DNA of 64,000 nt from Hahella sp018986435 (GCF_050749805.1 NZ_CP192738.1:2046001-2110000); one strand, 5' to 3'; numbered from the stretch's first letter, positions 51,771-60,968 are shown. The notes: generated from the letters alone by a model not told the origin. Program-made: numbers and translations.

Positions 51771-53853
51771 AAGTCTTGAAGAAACTGAGCTTGTCATCCA
51801 GCGAGTCCGCCATATTGACCAACGACTCGCTGGTGGCGGCGGTTTTGTCCGCCATGGAGGCGTTGCGATGGGTGATATCCTTTAGCTGTTCCAGCTGGGT
51901 GAACACGTCGCGAATCCGGGTGGTTTGCACTGCATTGGATTGCGACACGCTGGAAATTCTGCCGCTGACTTCTTCAATGCCTGCGGCGATGGTTTTTAAC
52001 TGCTCCGCCATTTGCGAGACCTGATCGGAGCCATTGCCCACGCCAGTCACCGCCAGTTCGATCAGGTTTTTGATGTCTTTGGCGGCGTCCGCGGAACGCT
52101 GCGCCAGGGCGCGCACCTCCGCCGCCACCACTGAGAATCCTCGACCTTGCTCACCCGCCCGGGCCGCTTCGACGGATGCATTCAGCGCCAGCAGATTGGT
52201 CTGGAAGGCGATGTCGTTGATAACCCGAATAATATTGTTGATCTTCTCGCTGGATGACTTGATGGAAGACATCGCCTCCAACGTGGTGGCGGATACGCTA
52301 AGGCCGAGCTGCGCCTCTTTGGCGGCGGTTTCGGAGACATTGCGCGTGGCGTTGGCCAGTTCAGAGGTGTTGTCCAGTTCTTCCCGCAATTCTCCAATCA
52401 GACGCGTTGCGCTTTCAATTGCAGAGGCCTGCTCCTCGGTGCGGCGGGATAAATCTCTGGAAGCGCTGGAGACCTCGCCGGTGCTGGCGGTGAGGTTTTT
52501 ACTGTCGGAGCGGCATTGAATGGCGATCTCATGCAGTGACTTGATGGTCCGGCGCAGGTGTTCCTGTAATTCGCCGAACTGCCCGGGTTGTTTGTCCCGG
52601 GTCTTCAGGTCCAACTGACCCTGGCTCAGACGGCGGAAACTTTCTTCCAGCCTGGCGAAGCTGGAGGCCAGCGTCTCCAGTGTGTCATTGATCGCTATCT
52701 TCAGGTGATTGAGGTCGCCAGGGAAGGATTCTTCAATACGGTCGTCAAAAACCCCTTCGCGCATCGCCTGAAGTCGTTCCTGTACGAGGCGAATCGTGTG
52801 CTGGAACTGCTCCACGGCTTTATTGACCAGCGTGAGGGTGCGCGCGAATTCGCCTTGGGTGCGATGGTCCTCTTCCAGTGTGGTCAGGCGACCTGCGGCC
52901 ATGGCCTCCATGACGGAGTTGATGCGGCCCATCGAACGCCCGGTGACGGCGATGGAGTGATTGATGTGCTCGCGCAACTGTTGCATATCACCTTTGTATT
53001 CGGAAGTGATGGGAGAATTGAAGTCGCCGTCGCCGAGTTTCTTCACGGAATCCCCGGCTTCACCGATAAATTTTTGCCAGCGATCGAACAAGTGATTGGT
53101 GGCGTTGGCCACTCTGCCCAGTTCGTCTTCTCGCACGCTCTCGATACGACGGGACAGATCGCCGCTTTCCTCAACGTCCAGCAGCACTTTTTCAATCTGG
53201 GACAGTGGCAGGCTAATGCTGCGTATGATCACCAGGGAGCAGGCGATGACCAGTGCAATGATCGCCAGAGCGATGATCAGGCCCGCAATCAGGCTGCTTT
53301 GAAACTCCGCTTTGATATCGTTCACATAGGCGCCGGTCCCCAATACCCACTGCCAGGGAGCGAATCCCTTCACAAAGGAGAATTTTTCCACGGGTTTGTC
53401 GAAACCGGGTTTGGGCCAGAAATAGTCAACCACACCTTCTCCGTCTGCTTTCACTTTCTCCGCAAACGCCACGAACAGGGCTTTGCCGTTGGGATCTTTG
53501 ATTCCCGTGGCGTCTTTGCCGTTCAGTTCGGGTTTGATGGGGTGCATCACCACGTGGGGGTGGTAGTCATTCACCCAGAAGTAGTTGCCATTGTCGTAGC
53601 GCAGTTTGGAGATGTCTTCCAGAGCCCGGGACTTCGCTTCGGTTTCTGTGAGTACGCCATTTTGGAAAGACTGGTAGTGGCTCTCAATGATGGAATACCC
53701 GCTTTCCACCAGATGGCGGAGTTCTTTTTTGCGGGCTTCTTCCAGCGTTTTGTAGTGAGTGTAAAGCGCCAGAATCAACAGGATGAGCGTGCCTGCAATG
53801 GCGACTGCAATAAGAGCGTACATCTTTTGGCGCACGGAGATCGTATTCAGCAT
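51769..53853 (-). CDS. Methyl-accepting chemotaxis protein, single-Cache sensor
   Basis: 694 residues. Helix 1 (about 10-30), then a periplasmic sCache_2 domain (35-185): LRYDNGNYFWVNDYHPHVVM, MHPIKPELNGKDATGIKDPN and GFAPWQWVLGTGAYVNDI. Helix 2 (about 188-212) leads to a HAMP region, a second linker, and the signalling hairpin tip FQTNLLALNASVEAARAGEQ followed by GRGFSVVAAEVRALAQRSAD. sCache_2 receptors typically bind small carboxylates. The C-terminus is KLSFFKT with no CheR pentapeptide. The stop is supplied by the edge of MITE copy 2. Confidence 0.95.
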   Translation of the reverse strand: MLNTISVRQKMYALIAVAIAGTLILLILALYTHYKTLEEARKKELRHLVESGYSIIESHYQSFQNGVLTETEAKSRALEDISKLRYDNGNYFWVNDYHPHVVMHPIKPELNGKDATGIKDPNGKALFVAFAEKVKADGEGVVDYFWPKPGFDKPVEKFSFVKGFAPWQWVLGTGAYVNDIKAEFQSSLIAGLIIALAIIALVIACSLVIIRSISLPLSQIEKVLLDVEESGDLSRRIESVREDELGRVANATNHLFDRWQKFIGEAGDSVKKLGDGDFNSPITSEYKGDMQQLREHINHSIAVTGRSMGRINSVMEAMAAGRLTTLEEDHRTQGEFARTLTLVNKAVEQFQHTIRLVQERLQAMREGVFDDRIEESFPGDLNHLKIAINDTLETLASSFARLEESFRRLSQGQLDLKTRDKQPGQFGELQEHLRRTIKSLHEIAIQCRSDSKNLTASTGEVSSASRDLSRRTEEQASAIESATRLIGELREELDNTSELANATRNVSETAAKEAQLGLSVSATTLEAMSSIKSSSEKINNIIRVINDIAFQTNLLALNASVEAARAGEQGRGFSVVAAEVRALAQRSADAAKDIKNLIELAVTGVGNGSDQVSQMAEQLKTIAAGIEEVSGRISSVSQSNAVQTTRIRDVFTQLEQLKDITHRNASMADKTAATSESLVNMADSLDDKLSFFKT

Positions 53854-54080
53854 TAGAGCGACCTTCTCGGGTTCCTTGAGTGTGTTTAAAAGTCTAGGTC
53901 AACCCGGACGCAATTCAATTGGACGCTGCGGTTGCAAGCGGGTAATGGCGAGCTGTTCTATGACTCGAAAGTCGTCTGCAATGGCAGGATTAAGAGTGTT
54001 TGTAATCCTTTTGTCATAATCCGTTTGTATGTTGATATAGGCTTGCTTGTACTATTGTTTCTTTCCAACACGCCGCGATT

Positions 54081-56135
54081 TTGAAGGTTCATGTGACAGA
54101 TGAAACTTCAGTAAAGCGGTCTTATCTTGTGATTGCTCATAGGGTCGTTGTTTTGCCTGGTCGTCAATTTTCCATACTTTTCATCAGTAGACTGAACACC
54201 TTTGTGTTAATGGTGGTGTTGCTGGCGATGGCTGGCGTGCTGGCTTTCAGCATGTATCGGCTGTCTTTGCCTGAACAACTGAATCTGGCCTACCAGGATA
54301 CCCGCGCCACGGTAAACGAAACCCTGGCGGGACAACTCAACGGTTATCTCTCCACGGGGGAGGCGACGCTGCTGACCGCTATGGAAGGCACGGTCCGCGA
54401 GCTAAATGAGGTAAAGCTGGCGCAGTTCCCTCCGGATATCCAGACTGCGATTGCGGCGCCGCTGCAGACGTTGTCCGAATTCATGCGCACGGATCTGCGA
54501 GCCTCGGGCAAGCTTTCCGGCAATACCCAGCAATTACTGCAACAGAATGAGCGGGAGATTTCCGATCAATTGTCACTGCTGTCCGGATACGCCCGAAAGG
54601 GCATGGAAGAGAAGCCTGAGGCGGCGGGGGAATACTTCGTCAAGATCGCCGCCGCCTATGAAAGCCTGTTGGGGCTGAGTGAAAAGCGCGAAAACTACTT
54701 CAGAACTTCTGACGCCAGTCTGTATGAGACGGTCACCAACAGTCATCGCCAACTGGTGGATAACATCGCTGCGCTCGCGGGACTGGAGCCCCTTGGCGTG
54801 ATGAGTGAGAACGAAGCAGACGACTTTCTCAGTATGCTGACGGGCGAGAGCGGGTCGGATGCTGAGCAATACGATCTGGTGGAGGACTATCGCAGTGAGC
54901 TGCAAAGTTTGTCCGGACGCTATCTGCGAGAGTTGGATAACACCCGTCAGATCATTGAGAACATCCATAACTCGCATGTGCGGGCGGAACAGCTGCTGAC
55001 CGCGCTAACCTCGGCGATCAGCGACGTTCGCGCGGTTATCGACGCTCAGCGCGAACGCATTGTGCAGTCGGTGTATTGGGCCCTGGGCGTTTCTGTAGCG
55101 ACAGTAATGATTCTCGCATTAGTGTTTGCATTCATTCAGGCGCGCATCGCCCGGCGCATCCAAGCGATTACGCCTTCTCTCAGGGCGCTGGCGAATGGGG
55201 ACTTCACGGATAAACAGCGGATATCTTCCAGAGTGAAGGAAATTGATAGTCTGGGCCGTTCCAGCAGCGAGTTGCGCGATTATCTGTCGCAACTGGCCCG
55301 AACCATTACGGATCAAGCCAGCAGTGTGGTGGCGGTCAGCGCACAGATGAAGGCGCTGTCCAGCGCGTTGACGGATAAAATCGATGCACAGAATGACCTG
55401 GCGGCCATGTGCGCCACGGAAGTCAACGAAATGAGCGCCTCCATTCGCGATGTGGCGCAGACCACTCAGGACGCTTCTGATTCCGCCTCCCGCGCGACGG
55501 AGACGGTGAAAGCCGGGCAGCAAGCCATGGCGGCGGCGATCCAGGGAATGAATGACCTGCAGGACAGTATCGGCCATAGCAACGCCGTCATCGCACAGCT
55601 TCAGAAGGACAGTCAGGATATAGAGAAAGTATTGGCTGTCATTCAGGGCGTCGCCGAGCAGACGAATCTCTTGGCGTTGAATGCGGCGATTGAAGCCGCC
55701 CGCGCAGGCGAAATGGGGCGGGGTTTCGCCGTTGTTGCAGATGAAGTACGCCAACTGGCCCAGCGTACTTCCAGCTCCACCGACGAAATTCGCAGCATCA
55801 TCGAGAAAGTGATGCGCGGCGCCAATGCGACGGTAGAGCTTATTACACGGCAAGACGCCATCTCTCGCGCAGCGGCCGAGAAAAACCAATTATCCGGCCA
55901 ACAGTTACGCGAGGGCGAGAGCGCCGTCGCCACGATTTATCAAATGAGCACCGTTATCGCCTCCGCCACTGAACAACAATCCACAGTGACGGACAGCGTC
56001 AACCAGCACATTCAGAAAATCTCCAGCCTCAGCGATGAAAGCCGCCGCGCCGCCGAAGAAGGCGAACGCTGCAGCGAACAACTGGTCGCCATCAGCGGGC
56101 AATTGCAGCAGTTGGTGGATAAGTTGAGCTTATAG
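54081..56135 (+). CDS. Methyl-accepting chemotaxis protein, large helical sensor
   Basis: The frame is 684 residues from a TTG at 54081; a GTG at 54129 is an alternative, and neither has a strong ribosome-binding site. Helix 1 is TFVLMVVLLAMAGVLAFSMY. The periplasmic part (about 60-325) is long and nearly all alpha-helical with repeated Leu/Gln heptads (LQTLSEFMRTDLRAS, SLSGRYLRELDNTRQII), like HBM or dimeric four-helix-bundle sensors. Helix 2 (about 330-355) and HAMP are followed by the signalling tip EQTNLLALNAAIEAARAGEM and GRGFAVVADEVRQLAQRTSS. The ligand is unknown. It is divergent from the Cache receptor gene, with 227 bp between. Confidence 0.92.
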   Translation: MKVHVTDETSVKRSYLVIAHRVVVLPGRQFSILFISRLNTFVLMVVLLAMAGVLAFSMYRLSLPEQLNLAYQDTRATVNETLAGQLNGYLSTGEATLLTAMEGTVRELNEVKLAQFPPDIQTAIAAPLQTLSEFMRTDLRASGKLSGNTQQLLQQNEREISDQLSLLSGYARKGMEEKPEAAGEYFVKIAAAYESLLGLSEKRENYFRTSDASLYETVTNSHRQLVDNIAALAGLEPLGVMSENEADDFLSMLTGESGSDAEQYDLVEDYRSELQSLSGRYLRELDNTRQIIENIHNSHVRAEQLLTALTSAISDVRAVIDAQRERIVQSVYWALGVSVATVMILALVFAFIQARIARRIQAITPSLRALANGDFTDKQRISSRVKEIDSLGRSSSELRDYLSQLARTITDQASSVVAVSAQMKALSSALTDKIDAQNDLAAMCATEVNEMSASIRDVAQTTQDASDSASRATETVKAGQQAMAAAIQGMNDLQDSIGHSNAVIAQLQKDSQDIEKVLAVIQGVAEQTNLLALNAAIEAARAGEMGRGFAVVADEVRQLAQRTSSSTDEIRSIIEKVMRGANATVELITRQDAISRAAAEKNQLSGQQLREGESAVATIYQMSTVIASATEQQSTVTDSVNQHIQKISSLSDESRRAAEEGERCSEQLVAISGQLQQLVDKLSL

Positions 56136-56221
56136 CGGGTATATTGCCCGCTCTGTTGTCACAGGTTCTGAACACAAGCCTCGTGGCGGCGTCATAAGCA
56201 CTCAACTATACGCGACAGGCA

Positions 56222-56641
56222 ATGAATCAAGACGAAATCCGCCAGCTGATTATTCAATCCGCCGACGCCAGAGGCTACACCAATCGCCTATTAATAAAAG
56301 AACTGCGGTCGCAGCTGACGCCATGCGATCCTTCCGAGTTATTTAATGGTTTGTACAGCCTGTTTCTATCCGACGACAGCAATTACAAAAATCGACAAGA
56401 ACTGGCTGGCAGGCTGCTGTATAAGCTATACCCCCGGTTGCACTTAGATCTGCGGCGGGTGATAAAAGACTGCTTGGCGACCTACTACATCTGTGTGCAA
56501 GAGCTGCCGCTATATCTGGTCTTGCTCTGCGGCATAGAACGCGTTGTGATGGTCGTGAATGAACTGGCTGCGACGGAACTGACAGAAAGAGAAAGAATCA
56601 GCCTGAATGTTTTCAAATTTTGGCTGGGTATGGAGGACTGA
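56222..56641 (+). CDS. Hypothetical all-helical protein (139 aa)
   Basis: Family not recognised. MNQDEIRQLIIQSADARGYT starts a chain of about seven predicted helices with Leu-rich faces (LLYKLYPRLHLDLRRVI, LPLYLVLLCGIERVVMVVNE) and no signal peptide. It reads as a cytoplasmic protein. It lies 86 bp after the chemoreceptor gene on the same strand and may be co-transcribed. Its stop abuts the stop of arsJ with no base between. Confidence 0.6.
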   Translation: MNQDEIRQLIIQSADARGYTNRLLIKELRSQLTPCDPSELFNGLYSLFLSDDSNYKNRQELAGRLLYKLYPRLHLDLRRVIKDCLATYYICVQELPLYLVLLCGIERVVMVVNELAATELTERERISLNVFKFWLGMED

Positions 56642-57883
56642 TCACTCCGATACGCCCGAACCCGCGTTGTCCGCCTTATAGGATTTATGTCGCGGCAACC
56701 ACAACGATATCACCGCAGTCGTCGCGATAAAGCCGGCGGAGGTCCATAGGCAGGCGGCCAGTCCGGCGGTTTGGAACAGCCAGCCTGACAGGAGGGTTCC
56801 ACATAGCCGTCCCAGGGCGTTGGCCATGTAGTAGAAACCGACATCGAGGGAGACGCCGTCTTCTTTGGCGTAGCTGACGATCAGATAGCTGTGTAGCGAG
56901 GAGTTGACGGCGAAGACGGCGCCGAACGCCAGCAGGCCCACGACGATGGTTGGACCGGGTGGAAACTGCAAGTACAGACCGGCGGCGATAACCGCAGGCG
57001 TCGCCGCCAACGCAGCGGCCCAGACGGTTGCGTTGACGCCGTCAGGCGTTGCGCCTGCGGTCAGCCTGGGGGCGATGGACTGTATGACGCCGTAACCGAT
57101 AATCCAGGCGGCGAGAAAACCGCCCACTCCCCAGAAATCCCATCCCAGTTGCTCGCTGAGAAAGACGGGCAGGGCGACCACAAACCACACATCTCGTGAG
57201 GCAAACAGAAACAAGCGCGCTGCGGACAGAATATTGACCGCTCGGCTTTGCGAAAAAATATCCTTGAACTTGGGTTTGTTCTTCGCTTTGCCCATGTCCT
57301 GCTTCAGCCAATACAGGCTGGCGATCCAGATCACCATGATCGCTATCGCCATGCCCGCCACGGACCCACGAAATCCGGCCAGCGCCAGCAGGGCGCCGCC
57401 AAGAAAAAATCCGACGCCTTTCAGCGCATTTTTGGAGCCAGTCAGCAGCGCCACCCACTTATAGAGTTTGCTCTGGGCGTTGGCGGGGACCAGTAGTTTG
57501 ATGGCGCTTTTGGCGCTCATCTTATTGAGGTCTTTGGCGACGCCGGACAGAGCCTGGGCGCTCATTACCCAGGGAATGTTTAACCAGGAAGACGGAACTG
57601 TCAGCATGGCCAGGGCGATGACCTGTAACGCCAACCCCAGATTCATGGTGCGGTTGAGACCGATGCGGGCGCCGAGCCAACCGCCGATCAGGTTGGTGAC
57701 GACGCCGAAAAACTCATAAAAGAGAAACAGCAGCGCGATGTCCAGAGGCGCATAGCCGAGCTGGTGAAAATGCAGCACTACCAGCATCCGCAACGCGCCA
57801 TCGGTCAGAGTGAACGCCCAGTAATTACCGGTGATCAATAAATACTGACGCACCTGCGGCGACAGGCTGGCGATGATGGACAT
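56642..57883 (-). CDS. arsJ: ArsJ-type organoarsenical efflux transporter (MFS)
   Basis: 413 residues from the ATG at 57883 (MSIIASLSPQVRQYLLITGN); 12 membrane helices. YWAFTLTDGALRMLVVLHFH, YEFFGVVTNLIGGWLGARIG and AKDLNKMSAKSAIKLLVPAN are characteristic of ArsJ. ArsJ expels 1-arseno-3-phosphoglycerate, which the adjacent GAPDH makes from arsenate, giving resistance to As(V). It is the last gene of the ars operon, 25 bp after the GAPDH gene. Confidence 0.92.
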   Translation of the reverse strand: MSIIASLSPQVRQYLLITGNYWAFTLTDGALRMLVVLHFHQLGYAPLDIALLFLFYEFFGVVTNLIGGWLGARIGLNRTMNLGLALQVIALAMLTVPSSWLNIPWVMSAQALSGVAKDLNKMSAKSAIKLLVPANAQSKLYKWVALLTGSKNALKGVGFFLGGALLALAGFRGSVAGMAIAIMVIWIASLYWLKQDMGKAKNKPKFKDIFSQSRAVNILSAARLFLFASRDVWFVVALPVFLSEQLGWDFWGVGGFLAAWIIGYGVIQSIAPRLTAGATPDGVNATVWAAALAATPAVIAAGLYLQFPPGPTIVVGLLAFGAVFAVNSSLHSYLIVSYAKEDGVSLDVGFYYMANALGRLCGTLLSGWLFQTAGLAACLWTSAGFIATTAVISLWLPRHKSYKADNAGSGVSE

Positions 57884-57908
57884 AACGACTTCTGCTCCCA
57901 AGGTCCCG

Positions 57909-58910
57909 CTATGCTGCGCCGACCATGCGCGCCAGCTCTACCGTGCGGTTGGCGTAAGCCCATTCATTGTCATACCACGCGTAGACTTTCACTTGCGTCT
58001 CGTTCACCACCATGGTGGATAAGGCGTCGATGATGCTGGAGCGAGGGTCGGTGCGATAATCAATGGACACCAGCGGGCGCTCCTCATAACCGAGGATGCC
58101 CTTCAGTTCGCTCTCCGCGGCCTTTTTAAACAGCGCATTCACTTCTTCCACGGTGGTGGGCTTTTCTACTTCGAATACGCAGTCAGTGATGGAAGCATTG
58201 GCCAGCGGGACGCGAATGGCGTGCCCATTGAGGCGACCCGACAGCTCGGGAAAAATTTCCGTGATGGCGGTGGCGGAGCCGGTGGTGGTTGGAATCAGGC
58301 TCATGCCGCAGGCCCGGGCGCGTCGCAGGTCCTTGTGAGCGGCGTCGAGAATGGTCTGCGTATTGGTGATGTCGTGAATGGTGGTGATGGAGCCGTGGCG
58401 TAAATGCAGGTTTTCATGAATGACTTTCACCACGGGGGCCAGGCAATTGGTGGTGCAGGATGCGGCGGTGACGATGCGATGCGCTTGCGGAATGAAACAG
58501 TGATCATTGACGCCCATCACCACATTCAAGACGCCTTCTTCTTTTACCGGCGCGGTAACCACGACGCGTTTGACGCCCTGAGCAAAGTAGGCCTGCAGTA
58601 ACTCTTTCTTGCGCATCTTGCCGGAGGCTTCGATCACAACGTCGCACTCGGACCAGTCTGCGCCGGGAATGGCTTTTTCCGCACTGAGAGCAATGTGCTT
58701 GCCGTTGATGTCGATACCATCATTGCTCGCTACGGCTTCGTGCGCCCAGCGGCCGTGGACGGAATCAAAATTCAGCAGGTGGGCGTGGGTCGCCGCATTG
58801 CCGGCGGGGTCATTGATCCTTACAAACTCCACCTCGGGCCAATCCCAGGCGGCCCGAAGCGCCAGACGACCAATACGGCCAAAGCCGTTGATGCCGATTT
58901 TTATTGTCAT
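57909..58910 (-). CDS. Arsenic-operon glyceraldehyde-3-phosphate dehydrogenase
   Basis: 333 residues from the ATG at 58910 (GGAG 6 nt upstream). NAD-binding IKIGINGFGRIGRLALRAAW, catalytic TAASCTTNCLAPVVKVI (Cys near 152) and partner His in GSITTIHDITNTQ, then YDNEWAYANR. It is paired with arsJ, where the enzyme uses arsenate instead of phosphate to form 1-arseno-3-phosphoglycerate for export (established for such pairs). It is probably not the main glycolytic enzyme. Confidence 0.93.
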   Translation of the reverse strand: MTIKIGINGFGRIGRLALRAAWDWPEVEFVRINDPAGNAATHAHLLNFDSVHGRWAHEAVASNDGIDINGKHIALSAEKAIPGADWSECDVVIEASGKMRKKELLQAYFAQGVKRVVVTAPVKEEGVLNVVMGVNDHCFIPQAHRIVTAASCTTNCLAPVVKVIHENLHLRHGSITTIHDITNTQTILDAAHKDLRRARACGMSLIPTTTGSATAITEIFPELSGRLNGHAIRVPLANASITDCVFEVEKPTTVEEVNALFKKAAESELKGILGYEERPLVSIDYRTDPRSSIIDALSTMVVNETQVKVYAWYDNEWAYANRTVELARMVGAA

Positions 58911-58963
58911 AACCAACTCCTGTTTGTGTTGTTTATCCAGCGGTATGGCGATGTCTGCAGACT

Positions 58964-59434
58964 TTAGCAGCAGGAACGGGCGCTGTCGGGTTTTATCGTA
59001 CTGGCGCAGCAGCTTTTTTGCGCTGATGTAGCCATCGCTTCCTGCTTGGCGGCGCTTGCGTCGCCATAGGTGGGAATGTCTTCCAGACTATGAAAAGCTT
59101 CCCAGGCGACGCCGTCTGGGTCGATGGTCCAGTGTTTGTTGGAGCGGGCGTAGCAACAAGCGGCGCCTTCTTCCTCCGTCATGGGGCGTCCGGCGTCTTC
59201 CATTACCTGTCGCACCTGATCAAGCTCAGCTTCGCTCTCCACCTGGATGCCCAGGTGGTCCAACCCCTGTTTGGCGGAACGATTGGATATGGCGAAGTTG
59301 ACCCGGGGATCATCCAGTTTCCATTTTGCGTAGTCGTCTTTAAGGATAGTCGGCTCAGCCGCGAACAGGCGCGAATAAAAGCGGACGCTGGCTTGCAGGT
59401 CATCGACGCTCAGGTGTACATGCAGTCGTTTCAT
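58964..59434 (-). CDS. arsI: ArsI/CadI-type VOC metalloprotein (C-As lyase family)
   Basis: 156 residues from the ATG at 59434 (MKRLHVHLSVDDLQASVRFY); the frame to 59572 only shadows the regulator gene. It has a vicinal-oxygen-chelate fold with His in HVHLS, QGLDHLGIQVES and the Cys pair in EEGAACCYARSNKHWTIDPD (about 95). ArsI uses such a vicinal Cys pair and iron to break the C-As bond of methylarsenite. CadI homologues are close, so the substrate is inferred from the operon. A Cys-rich tail (KSCCAST, ARSCC) may hold extra metal. Confidence 0.85.
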   Translation of the reverse strand: MKRLHVHLSVDDLQASVRFYSRLFAAEPTILKDDYAKWKLDDPRVNFAISNRSAKQGLDHLGIQVESEAELDQVRQVMEDAGRPMTEEEGAACCYARSNKHWTIDPDGVAWEAFHSLEDIPTYGDASAAKQEAMATSAQKSCCASTIKPDSARSCC

Positions 59435-59489
59435 GTCGCTCTCCTTATATATGTAAAAAGATATATATTTGTTGGGGTAACCACCGGCG

Positions 59490-59837
59490 TTAGTCGCAGC
59501 AGGCGGAACTGACGCCGGGCCTTGCGCACATGTCAGCGAGCCTGCTCCTGACCTCCTGCATAAACGCCTCATTACCTGAAGCGGTATGTTCCAGGGTGGC
59601 TTTTATCCAGTAGGGCAGGGTTGGATTCAGTCGATAGTAGACCCACTGCCCGCGCTTGCTGTCCAGCAGCAGGCCGGACTTGCGGAGCTGCGCCAGATGA
59701 CGAGAGATCTTCGGTTGAATTTCCTGTAAGGCGTGAGTCAACTCACACACGCATAACTCGCCTTCGCTTTGTATCAGCAGCATCAGGCGCAAACGGGTTT
59801 CATCCGCCAGACACTTAAAGAATGAGACGGGAGACAT
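59490..59837 (-). CDS. arsR: ArsR-family arsenite-responsive repressor
   Basis: 115 residues, winged helix: FFKCLADETRLRLMLLIQSE, ELCVCELTHALQEIQPKISR (the CVC in ELCVCE is the As(III)-binding Cys pair of E. coli-type ArsR) and HLAQLRKSGLLLDSKRGQWV. CxC with a third site possible at SSACCD at the C-terminus. It represses its own operon until arsenite binds. An inverted repeat operator lies 13 bp before the ATG. The operon order is arsR, arsI, GAPDH, arsJ. Confidence 0.92.
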   Translation of the reverse strand: MSPVSFFKCLADETRLRLMLLIQSEGELCVCELTHALQEIQPKISRHLAQLRKSGLLLDSKRGQWVYYRLNPTLPYWIKATLEHTASGNEAFMQEVRSRLADMCARPGVSSACCD

Positions 59838-59850
59838 GACAATTTCCTGT

Positions 59851-59880
59851 TTCGTATATGCGGAATATCATATATACGAA
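59851..59880. promoter_or_regulatory. Probable ArsR operator
   Basis: TTCGTATAT (59851-59859) and ATATACGAA (59872-59880) form a perfect 9-bp inverted repeat with a 12-bp spacer, immediately upstream of arsR. The position and AT-rich dyad fit an ArsR-family binding site. Confidence 0.65.
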
Positions 59881-59951
59881 ATTTCATATGTGTCAACGCC
59901 AATGAGCTGGAAAGATAAGCACGGAAAGTCGCAAAACGTGAGGTATGTGAT

Positions 59952-60051
59952 AAGAGGAGAAGAGGAGAAGAGAATAAAGCAAAGGGAGAGGAGAAGTAGA
60001 ATGAGATAGAAAATAAAAAGAGATAGAAAGGTGAAAAGGTAAAAAGAAAGG
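59952..60051 (+). repeat. 100-bp purine-rich tract
   Basis: On the plus strand about 91 of 100 bases are A or G, including AGAGGAGAAGAGGAGAAGAG. Only one C occurs. The complementary strand is pyrimidine-rich and ends in the terminator of the EamA gene. Not coding in any frame that looks protein-like. Confidence 0.7.
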
Positions 60052-60069
60052 GCGCTGCTACGAGCGCCC
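60036..60069 (-). terminator. Rho-independent terminator of the EamA gene
   Basis: Read on the minus strand, GGGCGCT and AGCGCCC (60050-60069) pair around 6 nt, followed by TTTCTTTTTACC. It is 17 bp past the stop of the transporter gene and overlaps the end of the purine tract. Confidence 0.85.
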
Positions 60070-60086
60070 GGAGGTAAGTCCAGCCT

Positions 60087-60968
60087 CTACTGCGCCGTCG
60101 CCAGCTTCGGCTTGATCAAACTGTTGGTCAGCGCCGTGCCAGCGAACACCACAAGGCAGCCGCTCAGCATATAAATAGTGACTGGCTCGTCGAGAATGAC
60201 ATACCCCCAAAACATCGCGAATACAGGAATCAAATAGGTCACGGTAACCGTCTTGGTAGGACCGATACGCGAGAGCAGGCCATAGAAAATAATGTACGCC
60301 AGAGCCGTGGAGAAGACCCCCATAACGATCACTGAAGTCCAGGCGGCCATGGAAATATCCCCTTGCGGCATATAACTCCAGGTGAACGGCGCCAGCGCCA
60401 GGGCGGCGGCGATCTGGCTGGCGGCGGCCAACACCATGGGCTGCACACCGGTCATGAAACGCTTGGTGTAATTGGCGGAGAAGCCGTAACTGAGCGTGGC
60501 GGTCAAGGCGGCCATAATCGCCAGGGTTGGTCCGCTCAGTGAGAACTCGCCTTTGCTGACGATCAGAATGGATACGCCAAGAAAGCCGATTAACAGCCCG
60601 ACTGTTTGCCAGCGGTTAAGCCAGTCCCCCAGCCAGAGCGCGGCGATAATAGCGCTCCATAAAGGCACGGCGGCGTTCAGAATGGAGGTGAAACCGGCGC
60701 TCACGTGCAGCGTGGCGAATCCCAACAGGACGAAGGGCAGAGCGGAGTTGCTCACTCCCAGAAAGATATAGTGGGGCACATGGGCCCAGCGCACTTGATG
60801 TCGATATTTGATCAGCATAATGGGCGTCAGGCAGAGCGCGGCGATGGTTATGCGCAACTGCACCATCGCTACCGGACCGAATTCCGGCGCTGCGATACGC
60901 ATGAACAGGAAGGAGGCGCCCCATAATCCTGCGAGGGCGAGCAGGTTGATCAAGTCTTTCTTTTCCAT
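60087..60968 (-). CDS. EamA/DMT-superfamily exporter
   Basis: 293 residues with ten membrane helices in two EamA repeats: LINLLALAGLWGASFLFMRI opens the first; LAYIIFYGLLSRIGPTKTVT with TYLIPVFAMFWGYVILDEPV closes the second. DMT exporters of this size move metabolites or amino acids out of the cell; the substrate cannot be read. A single gene. Confidence 0.9.
   Translation of the reverse strand: MEKKDLINLLALAGLWGASFLFMRIAAPEFGPVAMVQLRITIAALCLTPIMLIKYRHQVRWAHVPHYIFLGVSNSALPFVLLGFATLHVSAGFTSILNAAVPLWSAIIAALWLGDWLNRWQTVGLLIGFLGVSILIVSKGEFSLSGPTLAIMAALTATLSYGFSANYTKRFMTGVQPMVLAAASQIAAALALAPFTWSYMPQGDISMAAWTSVIVMGVFSTALAYIIFYGLLSRIGPTKTVTVTYLIPVFAMFWGYVILDEPVTIYMLSGCLVVFAGTALTNSLIKPKLATAQ

Noticed and set aside
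52588..53856. 422-residue plus-strand frame antisense to the Cache chemoreceptor
   Set aside because: Complete overlap with a clear receptor gene; long shadow frames are expected at this G+C content.
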